This document shows positions 8,536-16,485 of a stretch of 33,829 nt of DNA, piece after piece. Source of the stretch: CAZKTF01 sp964555565 (lineage in GTDB: Bacteria > Planctomycetota > JAJSAM01 > JAKLKS01); the NCBI GenBank assembly GCA_964555565.1, contig CAZKTF010000012.1, forward strand, positions 1-33,829, read 5' to 3'. Within the stretch, counting starts at the first letter, position 1, and every line of letters starts with the position of its first letter. The position numbers were made by a program, and so were the translations under genes. The notes under the pieces are model-generated. The model saw only the letters and a list, made by a program, of their open reading frames with translations. It did not search any database and was not told the origin of the DNA.

Positions 8536-8705
8536 TCCTGCGGGCTCCGGTGGATCGTTTCGTGGCAGCCTGGCTGAACGCTGCGGGCCTCACGCTCATC
8601 GCAATCCGAACACTGGACCCACACTGCGCCACACGAGAGTAGCGGCAGGGGAGCGATGGATCCTCGGTGTCCGGGACACTGCGAAGCCGGTCGCATCGAG
8701 CACCG
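8536..8705. other. Short non-coding stretch downstream of the beta-helix gene
   Basis: It lies between the right end of the small element and the stop codon of the disrupted beta-helix gene. I see no gene and no convincing terminator. A CGCAGG...CCTGCG inverted pair at 8522-8541 straddles the element boundary and can form a hairpin. Confidence 0.4.
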
Positions 8706-10423
8706 CTACCCAGCGACACTGCCCTGAATCTCGTACGCACCCATGTCCGGCGCCGCTCCAACCATGCGATCCCGCCCCTCGATGTCGGCAGGCCATGGCA
8801 AGAATCGATAGAAGCCATCTACGTAGGGAATGAGCCTCCCGGCTAGGTCTTTGCAGGGTGACACGATCTGATTCGGCGCAGACCCGCCCGAGAGGACGTA
8901 CGTGATTCCTCCGGGTTGCTGCTGCGCAGGAAGAAAGCGTGGATCAAACGTCTCGTTGAACCCGCCAAGGTCTATCGTGCCCTGGTGGGCGCCCTGAATG
9001 TCAGAGTCTGCGGCGTACACGCGGCCGCGACGGTCGGGCCTGCCGATTCGATTCTGAGCCCTCCCGATCGACATCGCCCCGGGCTCAGACATCGCATCAT
9101 TGCCCCACACGATTGCGCTATCGACGTTCAATGCGCCGGAGTCAATGTAGAAACCTCCGCCGGAGTTCTCGGCGGTGTTCCCGTATACGGTGCAGAACCA
9201 AGCACCGAGTGCTCCACCTACGACAGCGGCTCCCCCTCCATTGCCATTCGATTGCCCGGTCACGCGAACGGCACGGTTCGTGTTGAGCACCGAGTTGTTC
9301 AAGTATACGGTGCTCACGCTGACATAGACGCCACCACCGTCTCCGGCAACGTTGTCGATGATGAACCCGTGGTTGAAGAACACGCTCCCCTGGACGCCTT
9401 CGGCGTACAGGCCCCCGCCGAAGCCTGACGGTCCAGTCCTGTTCGCAGCGACGCGGCACCGGGTGAACTGAGGGATGCCCGCCCAAGGGCGCGCTGTCGT
9501 AAGCGGATCTGTGAGTCCCACCCTGGAGTCCCGAATCCATATGCCTCCGCCGTCCCCGGTTGCCGTGTTCAATTCAATGTGGCATGTAGAGAAGCTCGGC
9601 AGGCTGCGCCCGTTGATCCAGACGGCTCCGCCGTCGCGTTCCGCCGTGTTTCTCGAGAACATGCATCCGTTGAAGCTCCCGTTGGAATGGTCATCGATGG
9701 CTACGCCGCCGCCGTTCCGTCGCGATGAGTTCTGTTCGACCTGGCACGCGGTCAACCGTGGCGCGCACATGTCGCCAATGGAGATGCCGCCGCCGTTGCC
9801 CTTGGATGCGTTCCCGGAAATCACGCACCCCTGGAGGGTGGGTCGGGGGCCCGGCTGGCCAGGGCGGTCCTCAAAGGGCGTGCCCGTTCGGAGCGGCCCG
9901 TGGAGCGCTATCCCTCCACCGGAACCGCCAGCCTCGTTGTCCTCGATCCTGCAGTCGATTATGAGTGGGATACTGTTATTGTGGCAATGAATTCCACCTC
10001 CGGAGTTCTGAGCGCGACAGCGAGTGACCACACAATTGCGGATGGTCGGGCTTCCCATGATGGCGTTGACACTTCCGACGCACTTGATGCCCCCGCCGTC
10101 CGCATCGCTGCCGTTGCGGATCGTGAACCCGATGAGGTGTGATGTAGCGGGGACTTCGTTGTGGTCGAACAGAAACCCCCTGTGTCCACTGTTGCCGCCG
10201 ATGTCAATGATGCAACGCGTCGGTCCACCGTTGCTCATGACCGTGATCTTCTTTCCGTTGAAGGTGATGTCGCGGTTTCCCTTGCCCTGGTAGATCCCGT
10301 CGTATACCAAGACCACGTCCCCGTCTTGCGCCTCGTTGATTGCCGCCTGGATTGTAGTGTAGTCGCGCCCCGCGCCTACACGCCGGTAGGTGGCGCTGTC
10401 AGGTGGAGGCAGCTCCGCGACTC
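8706..10423 (-). pseudogene. Right-handed parallel beta-helix repeat protein, 3' part of a gene split by an IS66-family element
   Basis: This holds the last 569 codons of a gene whose first 158 codons are at 11900-12373. The protein segment opens GAGRDYTTIQAAINEAQDGD, the usual entry strand of parallel beta-helix proteins. About ten rungs follow, each with a turn such as GGGI, GGGV or GGAV preceded by Asn/Thr (polymorphic-outer-membrane-like and pectate-lyase-like pattern), and it ends with PDMGAYE, common at the C-terminus of such proteins. Removing the insertion and one target copy restores a continuous frame of about 727 residues through a proline-rich linker. No catalytic residues can be assigned; a surface, adhesive or tailspike-like role is possible. 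Base composition is the lowest in the window (about 50 % GC in a sampled line). The 3' part alone has no start signal of its own. Confidence 0.85.
10416..10423. repeat. IS66-family target-site duplication, left copy (CGCGACTC)
   Basis: The octamer CGCGACTC abuts the left end of the insertion sequence and is repeated at 11900-11907. IS66-family elements are known to make 8-bp duplications. Confidence 0.9.
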
Positions 10424-11899
10424 GTAACCGTTCAGCCCCCTGAAGCCGGCCGGGCGGGCGACCGATCAAAGAGGCGTGGCCGATGATGCCCCGACCCGCG
10501 AAGCGTACGAGGCGCTCCTCCGAGAGAACGCGGCGCTGAAGAAGCGCCTGGCGGAGATGGAGGCGCTCGTCCGCGACCTTCGTGCGCGACTCAAGACCAG
10601 CTCGCGCAACTCCTCGATGCCGCCCTCCTCGGATCTGCACCACGCGCTGCGTCCGAGGAAGGCCCCGACGGGTCGGCGCCCGGGCGGGCAGCCGGGCCAC
10701 CGCGGGAAGACGCGGACGCCGTACGAGCCCCATGAGGTCGATCATCTCGTCCCCGTTGTGCCGCCGCGGTGCGGGAAGTGCAGGCACCTCTTCCGCAGGG
10801 GGGACGCGGTCGGGGAGCCGGTCCACCACCAGGTGGTCGATATCCCCCCGATGCTGGCCGAGGTCTGGGACTACGTCCTCCAGCAGATGCGATGCCCGGA
10901 CTGCGGCGAGGTGACGCGGCCGGGGCTGCCCGAGGGGGTCCCGACGGGCCTCGTCGGCCCCCGGCTCCAGGCGATCTACGCGCTGCTCACGGGCCGGGGG
11001 CGCCTCAGCCGACGGGAGGCGCCCGAGATGGTCGGTGCGATGCTGGGCCCCAAGGCGGTCGTCTCCCTCGGCACGGTGAGCACGATGGAGAGGCTGACGA
11101 GCGAGGCGCTGAAGGCCGCCTACGACGAGGCCCTGGAGGAGGTGCGGCGCGCACCCGTGGTCAACGCGGACGAGACGGGATGGACGGAGACGCGGCAGAG
11201 GGCGTGGCTTTGGTGCGCGGTGACCGACGCGCTCAAGGTCTTCCGCGTGGACCGCAACCGGAGCCGGGACGCCTTCGAGCGCTTCCTCGGGGTCTTCGCC
11301 GGGATCCTGGGCACGGACCGCTGGTCGGCCTACCGGGCGCTCTCCGCGGAGCAGCGCCAGCTCTGCTGGGCGCATCTTCTCCGGAACTTCTTCGGCATCG
11401 AGGAGCGGGGCGGCGAGGGGGCGAAGATCGGCACCGAGGGCCTCAAGGCCATCGACGCGATCATGTGCCACTGGTACCGCTTCAAGGAGGGGGCGATCAC
11501 GAGGCTCGGTCTCCGTCGGCTCCTCGCCCCGATCCGGGCGCGCTTCCAGTGGCTCCTCACCAAGGGGCTCAAGAACGCCGACCGCAAGGCCCGGGCACTC
11601 TGCCGCGACGTGCTCAAGTGGGAGCCGTCGCTGTGGAACTTCTCCAAGGTGCCCGGCGTGGAGCCGACGAACAACACCTCGGAAAGATCGCTGAGGAAGG
11701 CCGTCTTGTGGAGGAAGAACTCCTTCGGCTCGGCGAGCCCGGCGGGGAGCCGCTTCGTGGAGAGGATGCTCACGGTGACGGAGTCGCTCCGGGCGCAGAG
11801 ACGGCCGATCCTCGCCTTCCTCGAGGAGTCCGTCCGTGCCCACGGCCTCGGCGCTCCTCATCCGTCCCTGCTACCCGCCCACGCAGGGTGAACGGTTAC
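10424..11899 (+). mobile_element. Complete IS66-family insertion sequence (ISBst12-like, single ORF)
   Basis: A 1476-bp element whose ends are inverted copies of GTAACCGTTCA (left 10424-10434; right 11889-11899), beginning with the GTAA usual for the IS66 family. It is bounded by 8-bp direct repeats CGCGACTC. It encodes only the large DDE transposase, without TnpA/TnpB accessory proteins, which is the arrangement of the ISBst12 subgroup. The transposase stop codon lies inside the right inverted repeat. The element sits antisense inside a beta-helix gene. Perfect matching duplications and an intact transposase suggest a recent, possibly still active insertion. Confidence 0.93.
10476..11891 (+). 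CDS. tnpC: IS66 family transposase
   Basis: A 471-residue DDE transposase. A leucine-rich coiled coil at about 8-40 is followed by the basic segment with PPSSD (about 49-53) and RPGGQPGHRG typical of the family N-terminus. A zinc-binding region carries C99/C102 and C140/C143. The catalytic acids are D232 (NADETGW), D281 (GTDRWSAY) and E403 (TNNTSERSLR), with the conserved CWAHLLRNF between the second and third. The GTG at 10476 is used as start; it is only weakly supported by an upstream AGAGG very close to it, so a start further in is possible. No frameshift or internal stop is seen, so the enzyme looks functional. Confidence 0.95.
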   Translation: MADDAPTREAYEALLRENAALKKRLAEMEALVRDLRARLKTSSRNSSMPPSSDLHHALRPRKAPTGRRPGGQPGHRGKTRTPYEPHEVDHLVPVVPPRCGKCRHLFRRGDAVGEPVHHQVVDIPPMLAEVWDYVLQQMRCPDCGEVTRPGLPEGVPTGLVGPRLQAIYALLTGRGRLSRREAPEMVGAMLGPKAVVSLGTVSTMERLTSEALKAAYDEALEEVRRAPVVNADETGWTETRQRAWLWCAVTDALKVFRVDRNRSRDAFERFLGVFAGILGTDRWSAYRALSAEQRQLCWAHLLRNFFGIEERGGEGAKIGTEGLKAIDAIMCHWYRFKEGAITRLGLRRLLAPIRARFQWLLTKGLKNADRKARALCRDVLKWEPSLWNFSKVPGVEPTNNTSERSLRKAVLWRKNSFGSASPAGSRFVERMLTVTESLRAQRRPILAFLEESVRAHGLGAPHPSLLPAHAG

Positions 11900-11907
11900 C
11901 GCGACTC
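11900..11907. repeat. IS66-family target-site duplication, right copy (CGCGACTC)
   Basis: Identical to the octamer at 10416-10423. Collapsing the two copies restores the frame of the interrupted beta-helix gene. Confidence 0.9.
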
Positions 11908-12373
11908 TAGGGGCTGGAGGTGGTGGAGGAGCTTCGGCTTCAAGGGGTGCGCTGACCGAGGACAGAGTGATGGCGGCGTGCGCGCGGCTCCGAAGGCTTG
12001 ATCTTGGAGCGAGTCGGCCGGTGCTTGTCGCTGCTCTCGTACCCCCGCTGGCCGGAGTGGCGATTCCCCGCGATCCCGGCGGCGGATCCACTCGGAAGCG
12101 CTGAGACTCCCCCGCCCTCAATCGATGCCAGCCGTGCCCCTGCGACAGACGAGCTGGAGGGGCCACGGCCGATGGTCTGGTTGTCAGTGGCGATGGATCA
12201 ATGCTTCTCGCATTCAGGCTCCGGCTTGTAATTCCCACGCGCTGGCGGGTCTCCGGCATCGGGTTCGCAGGGGACGGCACGGCAGACGGGATCTGCGGAG
12301 CCGTGGAGGCTTCGCGCGTTGCGCACGCGACACAGGGGTGCGAGGCGGAACAACCTGTGCAGCAGCCGCTCAT
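11900..12373 (-). pseudogene. 5' part of the IS-interrupted beta-helix gene, with N-terminal cysteine cluster and proline-rich linker
   Basis: These 158 codons start at an ATG with an excellent Shine-Dalgarno (AGGAGGTGA, 12378-12386). The N-terminus carries five or six closely spaced cysteines in MSGCCTGCSASHPCVAC, which could bind metal or form disulfides. It is not a signal peptide. Residues about 20-140 are rich in Ser, Pro, Arg and Thr and look disordered, then PPPPPAP leads into the junction and continues as ELPPPD on the far side of the insertion. In the interrupted state the frame reads into the IS and stops at 11858-11860, giving a 171-residue truncated product. The exact in-frame rejoining and the continuous proline-rich linker argue that both parts are one gene. 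Function unknown. Confidence 0.7.
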
Positions 12374-12377
12374 GAAG

Positions 12378-12386
12378 TCACCTCCT
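12378..12386 (-). promoter_or_regulatory. Strong ribosome-binding site of the beta-helix gene
   Basis: AGGAGGTGA on the minus strand ends four nt before the ATG at 12371-12373. It is one of the best Shine-Dalgarno matches in the window and fixes the start of the disrupted gene. Confidence 0.75.
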
Positions 12387-12477
12387 GGGCACGAGCCGCT
12401 GGGGCGCGATCATCGGAGCATGATCAAAAGGGCGCCGTGATCCCGGCGGCAGCCCCTGAAGTCCCGTACCGTGCCGA

Positions 12478-13392
12478 TCACGGGATCGGGACCTCCGCGC
12501 TGGAGATCCGCGCCACGCTCTCCAGCTCGGGAACGAGGAGGCAGTAGAACCCCCTCACGGTCTTCGCGCGCTTGGCGACCAAGAGCTGGGCGGGCACGTC
12601 TTCGACGACGATTCCGTACTCCTCCGAGCTGCCCCCCACGTGGAGCATGCGGATCCCGGTGGGCCCGGTGAGCTTGACGGCGAAGATGTTGGTCTCGTCC
12701 AGAGTGACGCCGGTGAGAGGGATCGAGTCCGAGACAAACACCGGGAGGCCTTCGAAGAGCAGGACGGGGACGCCGAGAGCCTCGTCCCTCGCGTAGCAGG
12801 TGCCTCCGCCCGCGGCGGCCTCGAGGAGGGAGATGAGCTGGCGCCGCGCGTTCCGGTTCATGACGAGCGCGTCGGCCCAGGCCCCGATGGCGCCGTCGCT
12901 GGCGCGCACCAGTGCAACGAGGCGATGGTAGTCGGCCAGGGCGGGTATCGCGCCGGCCAACCCGATCTCCTGGCCGCCGATCGCAACGGTGTCGAGGCCC
13001 GCCAGGTTGTTCCCCGCACCAGTGCCGGTGATCACCTGCGAGGCCAGGCTCCGAAGGAGCGAGGTCTTCTTCATCGAGACTTCGATCTCGAGGAGGTCGT
13101 TCTCGGGGCCGGAGGCGTCCTGGTCCGCGGAGTCCACCTCCGCGGTGCCGCCGAGGCGCTTGAAGTTGAAGGTGGTGAGGGCGGTGAGGCCGGTCGTGAC
13201 GTCGATCGCCCCATCGGCCGCGTACATGGCGGCACCCGCGAGAGTGGTGGCGCGGTTGATCTGGACTGACCTGCCGTACCCATCGACGCTCTCGAACGGC
13301 AGGACGCGGAGGAACTGCTCGATGATGCCGCCGGGGAAGTACCCCGGAAGGCGGAGGCAGCGGGTGAGATTGGTCGGGTCAGGCAGAGCCAT
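12478..13392 (-). CDS. HK97-fold phage-type major capsid protein, stand-alone
   Basis: A 304-residue protein resembling phage major capsid proteins of the HK97 fold. The N-terminal part has LPFESVDGYGRSVQINR and LGGTAEVDSADQD. The middle has ALVMNRNARRQLISLL, corresponding to the common 'LLMsrrtrrkL' helix. Then come GLPVFVSDSIPL and NIFAVKL, and near the end GIVVEDVPAQLLVAK followed by a Tyr-containing strand. Start ATG at 13390-13392 with GGAGG upstream; 35 upstream codons in the same frame are Arg/Gly-rich and not part of the family. There is no portal, terminase, protease, tail or integrase gene in the window. Instead it heads a pair with the beta-helix gene 104 nt downstream. It could be a prophage remnant, a gene-transfer-agent fragment or a domesticated encapsulin-like shell. 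The frame is intact, which argues against plain decay. Confidence 0.82.
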   Translation of the reverse strand: MALPDPTNLTRCLRLPGYFPGGIIEQFLRVLPFESVDGYGRSVQINRATTLAGAAMYAADGAIDVTTGLTALTTFNFKRLGGTAEVDSADQDASGPENDLLEIEVSMKKTSLLRSLASQVITGTGAGNNLAGLDTVAIGGQEIGLAGAIPALADYHRLVALVRASDGAIGAWADALVMNRNARRQLISLLEAAAGGGTCYARDEALGVPVLLFEGLPVFVSDSIPLTGVTLDETNIFAVKLTGPTGIRMLHVGGSSEEYGIVVEDVPAQLLVAKRAKTVRGFYCLLVPELESVARISSAEVPIP

Positions 13393-13466
13393 CGTGCTCT
13401 CCCTCCGTGTCCCTTCCCGGCCCCGCCTGCGCTCCCTTTGCGCGCCCGCGGTGCCAGCCGATCCGG

Positions 13467-13497
13467 AGGCTACCGCCCCCCCCCTCGGCCCTGTCAA
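13467..13497 (-). promoter_or_regulatory. Possible promoter of the capsid gene
   Basis: On the minus strand TTGACA (13497-13492) is a perfect -35 hexamer, notable in this GC-rich background. The downstream -10 candidates (GTAGCC or TAGCCT at 18-19 nt) are weak. It lies between the glycosyltransferase stop and the capsid start. Confidence 0.3.
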
Positions 13498-13553
13498 CAG
13501 GAATCTTGAGCGAGAAACGGGGGCGGACGCTTCCGACGCCTCCCCGCCCGCCG

Positions 13554-14264
13554 CTACAGCCGGTCGAAGAACCGCGCCCGCAGGAGTATCCAGGGCACGG
13601 CGAGGGCGTCCACCCAGGTGATCTTCTTCCCCTCGGCGTAGGTGCGGCCGGCGTAGGAGACGGGGGTCTCGAAGACGCGGGCGCCGATGCGGGAGAGCTT
13701 CGCCGTGATCTCCGGCTCGAACCCGAACCGGTCCTCCCGCAGCGTGATGCGGCGGAGGACGTCGGTTCGGAAGGCCTTGGCGCCGGTCTCCATGTCAGTG
13801 AGGTTCAGGTTCGTGATCACGTTGGCGAGGAACGTGAGGAACCGGTTCCCGGCGTAGTGCCAGAAGAAGAGGACGCGGTGCGGGCCTCCGAGGAAGCGGG
13901 AGCCGTAGACGGCGTCCGCCTTGCCCGACTCGATGGGCCCCAGCAGCACCGGGTAGTCCGCGGGGTCGTACTCGAGGTCGGCGTCCTGGACGATCACCAC
14001 CTCGCCCCGGGCCTCGGCGAAGGCGAGCCGCAGCGCCGCGCCCTTGCCCCGGTTCCTGGGCAGCGTGAGGACGCGAACGCCGGGCCGGTCGATCTTCCTG
14101 AGCTCGGCGGCGGTCCCGTCGGTGGAGCCGTCGTCCACCACGACGACCTCGAGGGCCCGCCCGCCGTCGAGGACCCTCTCCACGACGGCCCGGACCGTGG
14201 CCTCCTCGTTGTAGGCCGGGACCACCACGGTGAGGGAGAACCGCGTGCCGATCGGTCCCGTCAC
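13554..14264 (-). CDS. Family 2 glycosyltransferase (polyprenyl-phosphate glycosyltransferase-like)
   Basis: A 236-residue GT-A fold enzyme. The N-terminus has VPAYNEE (about 15-21), DDGSTDG (about 44-50) and the metal/nucleotide-binding DAD (94-96) within VQDADLEYDP. The region NLTDMETGAKAFR is characteristic of the DPM/DPG-like branch, which transfers a sugar from a nucleotide donor to undecaprenyl or dolichyl phosphate at the membrane face. No transmembrane segment follows, so the acceptor could also be a growing glycan. It starts at a GTG that overlaps the stop of the carbamoyltransferase (GTGA), and is the last gene of the long sugar operon and its only clear glycosyltransferase. Confidence 0.9.
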   Translation of the reverse strand: MTGPIGTRFSLTVVVPAYNEEATVRAVVERVLDGGRALEVVVVDDGSTDGTAAELRKIDRPGVRVLTLPRNRGKGAALRLAFAEARGEVVIVQDADLEYDPADYPVLLGPIESGKADAVYGSRFLGGPHRVLFFWHYAGNRFLTFLANVITNLNLTDMETGAKAFRTDVLRRITLREDRFGFEPEITAKLSRIGARVFETPVSYAGRTYAEGKKITWVDALAVPWILLRARFFDRL

Positions 14265-15952
14265 ACGCCCTTCCGCAGCAGGCGGTCCCCGAGGACGAGC
14301 GCGTCCATCCCCGTGGTGTAGAAGCAGGCGAGGACCTCGCGCGCCGTCGTGGCGAGCGGCCGCCCCGGCGGGTTGAGCGAGGTGTTGACGGCCGCCGCGG
14401 TCCCGCGGCTGCGCCCCACCTCGGCCAGGAGCGCGTGGAAGGCCGGGTCCCGCTCGCCGTCCACGGTGTGGACGCGCGCGGTCCCGTCGGCGAGGACGAC
14501 CCCGGGCAGGCGCGCGCGGTGCTCCTTCCGGACCACGGGGGGGACGAGCATGGCCGCCGCTTCGGCCGGGCCCTCGAAGAGCCGGCCGGCCTCCTCCCGC
14601 GTGACCGAGATCCCGAAGGGGTGGTGGGACTCGCGGGGTTTGACCGCGCTCCGGAGGCGCGCCACGGCCTCGGGGTTCGTGGGGTCGGCCAGGATGGACC
14701 GGTGGCCGAGGGCCCGCGGCCCGAACTCGGCCCGCCCGCGCGCCCAGCCGAGGATCTTCCCCGCGCCCAGCAGCGCGGCCGCCGCCGCCGGGAGGTCCCG
14801 CGGGGCCTCCGCCTCGAGCCCGCACTCGCGCAGCGTCCGCTCCACCTCCGCGGCCGGGAGGTCGGGTCCGAGCGCCGCGTCCGGGACGCTCTTCGGCCGG
14901 CCGCCGCCCGGCAGCGTCGCGTGGAGGTGCATCGCCGCTCCGAGCGCGGTCCCGTCGTCCCCGCAGAAGGGGTTGCAGACGACCCGGTCGAAGGGGGCCT
15001 CGCGGGCGAGACGCCCGTTGAGGACCCAGTTCATGCCGAGGGACCCGGAGACGCACAGCGTCGAGGCCCCGGTCCGCTTCTTGAGGTGGCGGGCCATGTG
15101 GAGGGCCGCGTCCTCGAGCGCCCGCTGGAGGGAGGCCGCGATGTCCCTGTGGCGGTCCTCGACGGGGGCCCCGGGGGCGCGCGCCTCGCCGAAGGTCGCG
15201 TGGAAGCGGTCGGAGAGGACCGCGCGCCCCTCGTGGAAGGTGAAGAAGTCGGGGTTGAGGGAGTAGGAGCCGTCGTCCTTCCGGCGGACGACCTCCTCGA
15301 ACTGGGCGCGGTAGCGGGGCTCCCCCGTGGCCGAGATGCTCATCACGCGGAACTCGTCGTCCTGCTCCCCGAAGCCGAGGAAGTCCGCCACCACGGCCGA
15401 CAGCAGGCCGAGGGAGTTCGGCATCTCCTCCTGGTGGAAGACCTCCAGCACGGCGCCGGTCCCCTGCCCCTGCGCCGAGGCGCTGACCTCCCCGCGGCCG
15501 TCCATGACGAGGATGGCGGCCCGCTCGTCCCCGCCGGGGTAGAAGCCCGCGGCCATGTGGGAGAGGTGGTGGCGGACGACGTGGAGGCCCGGCCGCCCCG
15601 CGCGCCGGAGGTCCTCGATCTCCTTGAGGTACGCGAGCGACTCGTGGATCTCGTCGTGGAAGATGTGGAACACGCGGAAGGCGCGGGACTCGAAGAAGGA
15701 ATCCCCGAACCACCCGAGGACCTTCTCCCGGAGCGGCAGCCAGGGGTTGTTGGCCACGGCGACGTGGTCCACGTCCCGCATGCGGAGCCCGGCCTGGCCG
15801 AGGCACCACTCGACGGAGCGCCGGGGCCACCCGCCCTGGTGCTTCACGCGGGTGAAGCGCTCCTCCGCGACCGCCGCCGCCACCGCGCCGTCCACGAGCA
15901 GCGCCGCGGCCGCGTCCCGGTACCCGAGCCCGCCGATTCCGAGGATCACCAT
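14261..15952 (-). CDS. Carbamoyltransferase (NodU/CmcH/TobZ family)
   Basis: A 563-residue protein of normal family length. It would transfer a carbamoyl group from carbamoyl phosphate (via carbamoyl-AMP) to a sugar hydroxyl. The N-terminal Kae1-like domain has HHLSHMAAGFY (about 128-138), with the metal-binding histidines, and VMDGRGE (about 149-155). The C-terminal YrdC-like catalytic domain has EFGPRALGHRSILADP (near residue 410) and NTSLNPPGRPLATT near the end. Its location between a rhamnose-pathway gene block and a glycosyltransferase suggests decoration of the encoded polysaccharide by O-carbamoylation; the acceptor is unknown. It begins 17 nt after the degenerate epimerase gene and overlaps the GT2 start by four nt. 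Confidence 0.93.
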   Translation of the reverse strand: MVILGIGGLGYRDAAAALLVDGAVAAAVAEERFTRVKHQGGWPRRSVEWCLGQAGLRMRDVDHVAVANNPWLPLREKVLGWFGDSFFESRAFRVFHIFHDEIHESLAYLKEIEDLRRAGRPGLHVVRHHLSHMAAGFYPGGDERAAILVMDGRGEVSASAQGQGTGAVLEVFHQEEMPNSLGLLSAVVADFLGFGEQDDEFRVMSISATGEPRYRAQFEEVVRRKDDGSYSLNPDFFTFHEGRAVLSDRFHATFGEARAPGAPVEDRHRDIAASLQRALEDAALHMARHLKKRTGASTLCVSGSLGMNWVLNGRLAREAPFDRVVCNPFCGDDGTALGAAMHLHATLPGGGRPKSVPDAALGPDLPAAEVERTLRECGLEAEAPRDLPAAAAALLGAGKILGWARGRAEFGPRALGHRSILADPTNPEAVARLRSAVKPRESHHPFGISVTREEAGRLFEGPAEAAAMLVPPVVRKEHRARLPGVVLADGTARVHTVDGERDPAFHALLAEVGRSRGTAAAVNTSLNPPGRPLATTAREVLACFYTTGMDALVLGDRLLRKGV

Positions 15953-15969
15953 GGCCTACCCTCCGCGCG

Positions 15970-16485
15970 TCACAGGTCCCTGAGGACCCTCAGGACCGCC
16001 TTCACCACGCGTTCCGCCGCGCCCTCGGAGCCCGCGGGGCCGACCTCCTCGGCCGCCCCCTCGAGCCCCTCGGCGCGGAGCGTCGCGACCTCCGCCGCCC
16101 CGTCCGCGAGCCTGAGGGAGGAGAGCCGGTCCGCGGCCCGCTCCTCCCCCTCCGTCCCCGCGGGGCGCCGCCCCGCCCCGGTCCGCACGAGCGGGAGCGC
16201 CGCCTTCGTCGCGGTGATCGCCGCGGCCAGCGCCAGGGGGCCCCCGCCGTGGAGGAGGACGAGCGCCGGCCGCTCGCGGCGGATGGACCCCTCGACCTCC
16301 TCGAGACCCGCCCCGGGGGCGGGCCGGGCGTCGCCGCCCGCGGCGGGGACGAGGACCGCCTCCTCCACGCCCACGTTCAGGAACCGCAGGCGTATGTCGA
16401 GCCCCCGGTTCCACGCCGCGAGCGCGCGGGAGACCTCCGCCTGGCGGGCCTCGCCGCCCGGGGCGACGACGGTGAGGAGCCTCAC
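15970..16485 (-). CDS. Half-size, probably inactive paralogue of UDP-GlcNAc 2-epimerase (N-terminal Rossmann domain only)
   Basis: A 171-residue protein starting at a GTG overlapping the rmlB stop (GTGA). Laid beside the WecB protein at 1-713 it matches along its length: RLLTVV against RVLHVV at the start, VSRAL against VSRAL, then an Ala-rich helix (LALAAAITATKAALPLV against SALAAALGARAAGVPFV), and R.AADRL against RIAADHL. The active-site region is lost: HGEAGVR has become RTGAGRR, so the conserved Glu is absent, and GTRPQ is replaced by APGGE. It stops before the second domain, so no substrate site can close. A structural, regulatory or partner role is possible, or a decaying duplicate kept in frame by coupling. 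The homology is by eye but spans several motifs. Confidence 0.72.
   Translation of the reverse strand: MRLLTVVAPGGEARQAEVSRALAAWNRGLDIRLRFLNVGVEEAVLVPAAGGDARPAPGAGLEEVEGSIRRERPALVLLHGGGPLALAAAITATKAALPLVRTGAGRRPAGTEGEERAADRLSSLRLADGAAEVATLRAEGLEGAAEEVGPAGSEGAAERVVKAVLRVLRDL

Noticed and set aside
8494..8545. tRNA-like look of the right inverted repeat (GTGTAGTGAAGCGGATAC)
   Set aside because: It does not fold into a cloverleaf with proper D- and T-arms, and the same sequence occurs inverted at 7885-7908, which the transposon-end model explains.
7875..8696. 273-codon minus-strand frame across the small element
   Set aside because: It crosses both inverted repeats and both target copies of the element and has no ribosome-binding site or recognisable domain.
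8706..11861. A single 1051-codon minus-strand frame
   Set aside because: Its first half is antisense to the IS66 transposase; only the part below 10424 is genuine beta-helix protein. It is not a natural fusion.
11998..12547. Several overlapping plus-strand frames of 60-140 codons
   Set aside because: They are antisense to the 5' part of the beta-helix gene and the intergenic gap, lack ribosome-binding sites and show no domain.
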